From assembly GCF_010093535.1 (NCBI RefSeq), contig NW_022985165.1:1521582-1585581 (forward strand): a stretch of DNA of 64,000 nt, given 5' to 3'. Shown here piece by piece: positions 56,614-64,000 of this stretch. How positions within the stretch are numbered: position 1 is the stretch's first letter; each line of letters starts with the position of its first letter. The notes beneath the pieces were generated by a model. That model was not told the origin of the DNA. It worked only from the letters and a program-made list of their open reading frames with translations, and searched no databases. This stretch comes from Lindgomyces ingoldianus. Its lineage: Eukaryota; Ascomycota; Dothideomycetes; Pleosporales; Lindgomycetaceae. Both the position numbers and the translations under genes were made by a program.

Positions 56614-57772
56614 GACTGTGGTTACAGTGGTGGGCGCTGGAGCTGCCGTGGCCGGGCCGAGAGGACGAGCGGCTTTGGATGTCTGGACGAGCGAAAAGAA
56701 CGGCCCGGCGTACGATCACGCTAGACAGAGGGTGTGGGAAGAATGAGAGAGGCGGCAAGTAAGCAGCCCTTGGGTCCAGAGAGTGTTGGAGCGTGGAAAG
56801 CGCCAGTTGGAGGACGTGTCGGGATGGTGGTCGTCGATGGACTATGTATGCTTCGTTGCTGGGTGACGTCGGTAGGACTCCTGTTCAACGAATGTGGCAC
56901 ACGTTTCCCTGTGCCGTCTCCGCAAATACATACATTGTTTGGAGCTTTAAGGGAGGCTGGGGGGCGGGGAGCTAGGGCCCGCTGGGTGGTTGAGGGCGTG
57001 TCAATGAAGTTGCAGGAACATGGAAGACGTGCTGTCGATGGTTGCCGAAGCGGCGGACCTCGCTCCCCGCATTTGGCCTGCAGTAAAGCGATAACGACAT
57101 CTAGCACCGCGCGAACTCTACTTTTCATAGGGGAATAAGCATGCGAGAAATAACCACGAAATCTCGTTTTCTAGAACTGGCTGTTATACAAATACATCGT
57201 GATTGATCTGCCTGCTATGCGCCGGCATATCCCTGACCCATCCATCCTCCAAGTTCCGGCCTACCAGCAGTCACGCGCCAGATCGAAACGAAGCCAGCCA
57301 CTCCCTCCGCCAATGCAAACACCATATTGAGAAATCCCGTTTGGCTCTAGAATGCCCCATGATGTCCCAAACGCCAGACATGCTCAAAGAAATGAAAATA
57401 GAAAAACACGACCGAGAAGTGAAATCCAAGACAAGGGGCGCCCGTTTGGCAAGTCAGCCGATGCAACTTCGTGGGTAAAGATGCTACGCGTTGGGCCGCG
57501 CAGATATCGATGTAGTATAGATAGGTCTCATAGGGGAGCTTAACGCCACGTCGGTACTCGTGGAATCATTCTTTAGAGTCAGAACCGGGTTCTAACGAGA
57601 TTGGCTCTGGGTAAGGAGTGGATAAGACTAATTGGAGAAGGTAAAGGCGCTTCGAGAGAGGTGTGTCAGTGTGTCGGTGTGTCGGTGTGGCGGTGTGACG
57701 GTGTGGCGGTGAGTGTCAATGCTTGAGAAGGCATCGGAAGCAGCTATACTATGTAGAATAGTGGAAGCACGC
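56614..57772. other. Intergenic with GTGTGTCG-type repeats
   Basis: About 1.16 kb with no supported gene; long frames at 56721-57138 on both strands are shadows of GC-rich non-coding sequence. A degenerate 8-bp GTGTCGGT-like tandem array lies at 57661-57717, just after the Ies4 stop codon (downstream in its transcript direction). Confidence 0.5.
57661..57717. repeat. Degenerate 8-bp GTGTCGGT tandem array
   Basis: About seven units of GTGTGTCG/GTGTGGCG/GTGTGACG in 57 bases. Likely a minisatellite in the 3' flank or UTR of the Ies4 gene. Confidence 0.7.
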
Positions 57773-58739
57773 CTACGAAGCGGCAGCGACAGGAGGGGGT
57801 GAGCTCATTAAGCCGTTGACCGGCGGCGGAGCCATGGGCGTAGCATCGCCATCGACATTGCTAGTGCTCTTCTCGCTGATTGCGCTACTCTCGTCCTTGA
57901 CCTTGCTGTCGCTTGATCCTGTCGTGTCGCTCTTGACGTCTTCGGCAAAGACAGCAGATCGCTTGGGTGCTCGCCAGCTGGGGACCGTCCAATGGACACC
58001 AGTAAAGCTTTTGACTGAGAACACCTTCTTCTCCCACTTCCTGCAAGGTTTTCCAGTCCGGTCGAGGGCACGGAGACCCGCGTTGATGGCGCCTTGGTTG
58101 GCCTTTGGGCCGAGCTTCTGGGCAGGTGCGGAAGCGGCGAAGGGGCCTTTGGCGAGTGGGTCGTTGATCATATCGCCTCTGTGATCAAGTTAGCATTCGG
58201 CCGGTGGTGGATTGGAGGATTTGGCGGGGTGTGGGGTATGTACTGCAGAAGAAGGGGGAGGGGAAGAGATAGGACCGACGAGCAAGCAAACAGGGGGATT
58301 GTTGAAAAGTGGGTAATGCCACGAGACATTGCTCCTAACGACAAGACGGCGCTGGCACTTACAGTTTCTGTTTCTTTTTCGGGCCTGGCTTGCCTCGCGG
58401 GCGAGGGAGGCCATCTGGAGTGAGGGCTGCCGCACCCCTCTTGGTCCCTGGCTTTGGGCCGGGGATCCCTTTTCGCTTGGACCCGGCAGCTGGCGGTGCC
58501 AGCGTGCTCGATGGTGTGCTCGAGCCGTTGACGACGGGCGTGGCAGCGGACTCGGACGGGTTCTCGGAGGGCGTCGGTGGCTCGACGGCGGCCGGAATGG
58601 GTGTTTCCGATGAGGAAGTCGACTTTGAGCGCGACTGTGATGGCTTTCGTGATGAGACTGGCTCATGGGGGAAACTCAGCAGGCTGTCCGGAGACAGCTT
58701 GAGGATGACTGTCTTGGTCTTTGGCGTGGGAGCCGGCAT
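57773..58739 (-). CDS. IES4: INO80 chromatin-remodelling complex subunit Ies4
   Basis: Two exons (58739-58363 and 58178-57773; 184-nt intron) give 260 residues. Ies4 is a small fungal subunit of the nuclear INO80 nucleosome remodeller and a target of DNA-damage checkpoint kinases in yeast. The conserved N-terminal block is VILKLSPDSLLSFPHEPVSS; then GSKRKGIPGPKPGTKRG and PRPRGKPGPKKKQK (basic, AT-hook-like, likely nuclear localisation); then the conserved C-terminal block KLGPKANQGAINAGLRALDR, TGKPCRKWEKK and FTGVHWTVPSWRAPKR. The tail is acidic and disordered. Start chosen at MPAPTPKTK, just before the conserved block. Confidence 0.9.
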
Positions 58740-61700
58740 TTTGGCAGATGTCGCAGCGGGCGACGATGATGGTGTTGCGGGAAAAGGCGCTCTGCGATGG
58801 CGGAGTGTTGGGTTGATGGCGTGGTTCGTGGTTCGTGGGCGGGCCCAGGGATTTTATTGTCAGTCAGCGTTGCGTATTGTCGGCGCGCCTGCCCAAGGTC
58901 TTGTGGCTGGGCCAACGGCAAACGTGGAGGTTAAGGGGCCGCGGCCGTGATGGCAGTCTCGTGCATGGGCTCGCGATGGGTGATGGCGATGGCGATGGCG
59001 ATGGGGAGTGGAGCGAAGGGGAGAAGGACGGGTAGCAAGGCGGATGAAAGAGTCGGGGGGATGAGCCTGGGGCGTGGTGGTGCATGATGTTCTAAGAAGG
59101 GTTCCGGTTCATTTGCGGCGCTGGCTCAGGGCTTGATCGCTAACTTCCAGAATCCGCGAAGTCGACAAAACTCGCGCCAAGCCGCTAACCCCGAACGGAT
59201 CTCTCTCCAGATGGCCCTCTCGAGCAGTGCTGTGAACGGAGTTCTTCATTTTTATTTCTGCTCGCTGCGTGCATCGCTGTTCTGCAGTGTCTGCGCATCG
59301 CTGGGGTGCGCTGCTCTGGTCGTCCGTGTCGCACTGCTTGGTGGGCTAATCAGAAGCTAAGCGCAGGGCATTGTTTGGGCCATCTTGATTCTCCTCACTC
59401 CGCTCAGCTTCCTGCCTCGCCCATCCCTCTCCCAGCTCCCTTGCATCAAACCCCCCCAACGCGCCCCAAATGAACAAAGAAACGCGCACCGCCAGTCCAT
59501 GCCTCCGCCTGCATGTCGCTCGCTTTGTCCTGTCCGCTGCACGCGCGCTTTGCTTTGTTGCGGACCATGTCGACTGTGTTGGGAGCCTGCGAGCAGAGCC
59601 ATGACCTGGCCTGGTGCGCGTCTGCGACATTTTGGAGGCGGTCACCCTCGCACACGAACCGTGATCCCGTCCGCGCATCACAGCCCGCACAACCCGCAAT
59701 CACCCTTCCACCATGTCACCGCACCGCTGCTCTGCCAGATTGCTGCCTTCGCTGCGAAGCTGGACATGCCGGTATCGACGGTCCAACCTCAGCCCCTTTC
59801 CAGACCTTCCGCTGTTGATGCTGCACGTCCAGTCCAGGCCTGCTCAACTCGGGTTTCGGGGATCTAGATTTTCGAGGGTGTTCCTGCAGATCCTCGTCCG
59901 TTTCAGGCTAGCTGCACGTGACTCGGCCCATTCAATTCATCTCCCGATTTCAGTCCATGTTGTCGCCATAAAGACCGAAGCCTATCACTCTCGATCAAGC
60001 TGCCTTAAAACCTGCTGCCTCGCGTTGGTGAAAGACGCTGAGGGATCGACTCTAGCAAAGATGACAAGATGACAGAAGCTAGCTACGTGTCAACCGTGCT
60101 CATCCGCTGCGTTCCGACTCCTGATACAGCAGGTGCCTCCCTGAAAACCTTTATTGCCTCTCGTTGATGTCTTTCATCCAGCATTAACGGTAGATTGCGA
60201 ATGGCGGAGCTGATATCCACTAGAAAGGACGTTAATCGAGCTCAAGGCAATTCTCCCAGGTTGGAGCCTTCCAGATTTAGAACTCGGCAGTGTAGGTTGT
60301 TTTGTCATCCATCCCTCGTTCCTCCCCTAATGGCCCTTCGGCACCTCCCCTTACGCGTCCTCTGGCGGACCTCGAAAACGAGAGAGAATAGCAACTCCCT
60401 TCTTCCGAATTTCGCTAAGTCGTGCGAGGTAAGGATTCCTTGCAAGGCTCCTCCCGCCTTCGTTCATGCAATAAGCTCGGTCCTACAATGCCGCAATGCC
60501 TAAAAATCTTGGGAATTGATCTTTTGAAAGCTACTGTCGTTGCCTACTTGCCGTCCCAAATCCAGCTTGGATCTGAGCTAGATGTCGACGGGGAGTGGCG
60601 ATAATCGGGGCCACCCCATCGCAGGGCGAGTGGGAAGTTAGACGCGAGGATAGAAGATTGAGTTTTTCACTGGGAACTGGTGAGGAATCTTCCACCCGCG
60701 AAAGCCCTGATTATTACAGAACACCTACAAGCCGTTGTGCTCAATACACTGCAATTGCGACGTCCACATTCACACGTCTCTAACCCATCTACTTTTTCAC
60801 AGCCCTAACATCCATGCTCATACCCGCAGGGCCAAGGTCTATAGTATCGCTTTAAACACCCAGATCCACATTTTGTTCTAGGCAAGCATAGCAGAGACAT
60901 TCTCGCCCGCCCTACCTGCATTGCATTCAATCCATCAACCTACTCCTTCTGACAGCCGGGGGGAAAAAAAAACAATGCCGAACACAATGGGAATGCTCTG
61001 GAACCACGATACCTCTCTAGGTATGTACATTGTGATGCTGTCATGGTGGTGAGATATCCGTTCTCGCTCTGGCGGATGCGGCCCTGTAGCTTCTTGATGG
61101 GATGGGGGCCTTGGAATATATCACACCATCCATCCAGACATCCATCCAACCAAATGAACTTACCGAAGTGAACTCGGGAACACTTAGCGGCACAGCACGG
61201 CACAGCACAACATAACACAGTCGTGCACGCATCGAAAGCCGCGCTAATGTCCAGACTTCCAACGCCGCACTGCATCCAACCATTTGGACTCCAAACTCTA
61301 GGTCTGACTCGACGCAGTATACACATCTACAACCCCGGTACGTGCCAAACGCCCCCACAACGCTGCAAGCGTTCCCAGATACAATCCCGTAGCCTTCAGC
61401 TTTCATCAAGATGATACAGTTCAAAGAACCAAGAACCAACCGCATTCCCTGGCGGGCGAGCAATTCCGCCACCGCTGAGAAGAAGCAAAACATTGCTAAC
61501 CCCTACCTCCACATTCCCATCCATAGAAAGATACCTTAGACAAATCCGTGTGTCGTGCGCATCATTCGACATCATACTATACGGGTTGCATAGTCACCCG
61601 CATCCAAAACCATCAATCTACTGCATTAGGTAGGAAGATGGGAAACCTCGTTGATTACAGTCATGTTCTGGATTGTGGTTAGAAGTCTAGATGGCTCTGG

Positions 61701-62475
61701 TGGAAGTGGCGGTGGGGGTGGAGCTAGGTTGGAGGCGGGATGAGTGGGCAAGGCGAGCGCGCAAGCAAGCGGGAGAGAGAGAGATAAGCGAGCGAGTGGG
61801 CGAGAGGAAAGGGAGCTGGGATAATAGTGGCAGAAGGAGAAGTAGAAACAGAAGTAACCTTGTATTGTGTCTGTCCGCCTTCTAGCTTGATAGAATAAGA
61901 TAGGATTGAGATATAAGTCGACTATAGTCTGTCTATCTTCTGCTGTCGAGGTGAGGTGAGATAGCGGCTTCTCTCTCACTTTCTCGTGGGCCTCTCGAAC
62001 CATCCCACGCACTGAAAATCAAATTATACCCAGCCCGAACGACTATCAGATAAGATACCAAACGCCCCGCAACATTTATTTCCTCCATACCCAGCATCCG
62101 GTAAACGCCAACCAACAATCCCTTTCCATATACTCCGGTAAAGGAAACTCATGGTGACCAGCAACAAGCGAGTTGATCCAGTCCGGCGAGAGAAAAGAGA
62201 ATGTGCGCACCGACGAGAAGGAAAGGTCTGGTCTGATCTAAAGGATCGATTAAAGCGAGCACTTTTGGCTCAACAATTTGTTCAGAGAATAGAGAGCGAG
62301 CGAGACGAGAGAGTTGAGGAAATAGGAAAAGGGTTAAATAAGGAAAGGGCGAGAGAGTAATTCGCCAGCAGTGGAGGTATGCATATTGTGCCAGGCAGTA
62401 GATGTAGTTGAAGCCTTTAGCACGGTGTACGACGGTTCTGAAATGGATTGCGGCAGACGTTGAAAGGCTTCTTCC
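58740..62475. other. Long non-coding stretch, no gene seen
   Basis: About 3.7 kb. GC-rich in the first third, with a 6-bp GGCGAT array near 58984-59003; pyrimidine-rich and CCATCCATCC-type repeats near 61125-61150; AG-rich at 61730-61860. Frames up to 160 codons exist on both strands but overlap one another and lack any motif. It likely holds long 5' regions of the two flanking minus- and plus-side transcripts and possibly non-coding RNA. Confidence 0.45.
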
Positions 62476-63249
62476 TCACATCTCCGACCAATGGACATCC
62501 TCCATGTAATCCAAGTCCTGTTCATGCCGTCTCTGCTTCTTGATCTTCTTTTCGCCAGGTGCCTTCCTGCGAAGGATTGACTTCATCCTCGTCGCTAGCT
62601 TGCCGAAAGCAGCCGAATTCGACTGCTCTTCTCTTGCGTTTCCTTCCGCGTCCGCGTCTTCAGTAGTCTCACCCGATGTCGGTGGCTGGTTTTCCTTCTG
62701 CGAAGGGTCGTCTACGCGTTTGGCGGGATACCATGGCTTGGGCGGAACAAATGGGTCGGAGGCTGGCCTGGGAGATAGTTGCTCCGGTCTGAACAACTCT
62801 TCAGGCGCAGGTCTGCGACTCGGTGGCATCATTTCCCATTCTGGCTCTACTGGACTGGGATCGGTTGGGCTTTTTGGTGCTGATTGTGGCGATAATGGTG
62901 ATAATAGTACTAAGGTAGAGCTATCCCAGTGAGAAGATAGGGGTCGGGGAGAAAACGCAGGTGTAGATGGCGCCGACTCAATGAAGGTACCGAATGACCT
63001 AGCTGACATTGGGGGGGACATTGGAGGGGATAACGGTGGCGAAGCCGGACCTGGCGAAACAGGTGACTTCAGACTTCCGAAGCGATGAGATCGGATGCTG
63101 CCTTTTGGCGATGTTGGGAGTGGTGTTTTTGGCATGCCATGGTTGGATAGTGGCATGAAGAATTTGCTCCGTCTCGATCCAAATGTCGAGGCTGAATTAG
63201 GAGGAGAGTTTGGAGGAGGCGATTGGGTTCCCTTACGAAAAGCATCCAT
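62476..63249 (-). CDS. Disordered Ser/Pro-rich conserved fungal protein
   Basis: Intronless, 257 residues. Almost wholly disordered and rich in Ser-Pro dipeptides (PPLSPPMSPPMSARS, PSTPAFSPRPLSS), a pattern of proline-directed kinase targets. A short conserved-looking tail follows: FGKLATRMKSILRRK, a basic segment KKIKKQRRH, and the terminal DLDYMEDVHWSEM. There is no membrane segment or enzyme motif. Function unknown; the basic tail may be a nuclear signal. The start is the only ATG of the frame before the Ser/Pro block. Confidence 0.7.
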   Translation of the reverse strand: MDAFRKGTQSPPPNSPPNSASTFGSRRSKFFMPLSNHGMPKTPLPTSPKGSIRSHRFGSLKSPVSPGPASPPLSPPMSPPMSARSFGTFIESAPSTPAFSPRPLSSHWDSSTLVLLSPLSPQSAPKSPTDPSPVEPEWEMMPPSRRPAPEELFRPEQLSPRPASDPFVPPKPWYPAKRVDDPSQKENQPPTSGETTEDADAEGNAREEQSNSAAFGKLATRMKSILRRKAPGEKKIKKQRRHEQDLDYMEDVHWSEM

Positions 63250-64000
63250 TGCGGAATCAATCGATTGAATGCAGACAGTAAAGCGTCTTGAAGCAAGTAT
63301 ACTGAAAAGGGAGGAGAGACAGAAACAACGAGGCTAAGGGATTGACTGTGAGCGGAGGTGAGAAGCCCCTTTGAAGAGGAGCTGCTGTTTAAGTGGGGAA
63401 CAATCCGAAGAGAGCAGAATATGATAAACGATGGGTGGTAAGCAGACGAAAGGAACAAAAGACTTCAGCCACGAGGAAGCAATTGAAATCCTCGAGAGAC
63501 GGAGAGGTTGTGTTACCAGACACTTGCCTTGATGCCTGCAGGTGGAGTCGTTATATGAAAAGTCCGCGGTATCACTCCGTAAGCCATGCCCAGAGTGTGT
63601 ACCAGTGTGCTGGGGTCGCCTGGGATTGCTTGCGGGTACTGAGAATGCAGTGGCGACGGTGGTGCCGCGAAGCTCGAGTAAAGTACTACAAAGACGTTAG
63701 CAAGCCTGTATTCGCTGGAATATGGTCTGATTTCTGAGACTGCAATCGAGGGGTCTTTGACCGATGATGGAGACGACGAGGGAACAAAGGAGTAAACGCG
63801 GGGAGTTGTAATTGGTGCGCTACGCCAGGCAACGCTGAGGCGCTTAGCTACAACATGCTCATTGGCCAACGTAAACAGCCCTCATCTGTCTTCTCGCCTT
63901 AATCTGTGGACAGCGGCTGCTAAAAGGAAGACACGGCTGTTTCCACTCTCTTCGGAGTCGGGTCATTCGCTTGTTGTTTCCTTGAATAGCTGAAGATCCC
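63250..64000. other. Window end, no gene seen
   Basis: Upstream region of the Ser/Pro-rich protein gene. Frames of 114-129 codons on both strands show no family motif and look like chance. Confidence 0.5.

Noticed and set aside
56721..57138. Two opposite 134-135 codon ORFs
   Set aside because: Both strands are open because of GC-rich sequence; no family feature in either.
58390..58950. 186-codon plus-strand ORF
   Set aside because: Antisense to exon 1 of Ies4.
59385..59867. 160-codon plus-strand ORF, Cys/Pro/Arg-rich
   Set aside because: Overlaps equally long frames on both strands, with low-complexity composition and no motif.
1..64000. tRNA or rRNA genes
   Set aside because: I looked for T-arm GGTTCGAAT-type boxes and found none with a matching cloverleaf; none can be supported by eye.

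Overview
The window is a piece of nuclear genome from a filamentous ascomycete (Pezizomycotina). The evidence is intron-split genes with introns of about 50-60 nt, fungal-type families (Zn2Cys6 regulator, DUF1996, ZZ domain, Gid1, Ies4, MFS permeases) and AT-rich blocks of transposon relics that look mutated by RIP (repeat-induced point mutation: C-to-T and G-to-A changes, TGG codons turned into stops). Gene content would fit Leotiomycetes, but that is only an impression. One short run of N (55088-55111) lies inside a gene.

Layout. 1-2751 is a repeat block with a solo LTR that has a perfect target-site duplication. 2752-4206 is a secreted DUF1996 protein. 5014-20625 is the most interesting part, a compact catabolic-type cluster: a DHDPS/NAL-family aldolase, a DUF1537 four-carbon acid sugar kinase, an aldo/keto reductase, a DenD-like dehydrogenase, a Zn2Cys6 regulator, a second aldo/keto reductase, a sugar-type MFS permease and an intracellular BNR/sialidase-like protein. 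21390-22740 is a decayed NACHT/WD40 (NLR-like) gene. 23807-27144 holds a ZZ-domain protein and a D-2-hydroxyacid dehydrogenase. 27145-32804 is gene-poor, with a cytochrome P450 relic and a second, deleted solo LTR. 32805-35431 holds a flavocytochrome b2-type dehydrogenase and a GNAT protein.

35590-39900 is an AT-rich transposon graveyard with two abutting inverted-repeat pairs. 40372-45324 holds a repeat-containing orphan gene and an alpha-glucoside-type permease. 45325-50642 is gene-poor with decayed or lineage-specific ORFs. The right end is conserved housekeeping sequence: a mitochondrial-type PP2C phosphatase, a RanBPM/Gid1 protein, an INO80 subunit Ies4 and a disordered S/P-rich protein, separated by long non-coding stretches.

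How the genes may work together. In bacteria, DUF1537 kinases and DenD-type dehydrogenases act in catabolism of four-carbon acid sugars (erythronate, threonate). Here both sit with a lyase-type aldolase, two carbonyl reductases, a sugar-type permease, an internal regulator and a cytoplasmic BNR glycosidase-like protein. My inference is import of an acidic sugar or small glycoside, cleavage inside the cell, then oxidation, phosphorylation and aldol cleavage. The bacterial partners OtnC and OtnI are not in the window, so any pathway here would differ from the bacterial one. Exon coordinates were worked out by eye from reading frame, splice sites and family motifs.
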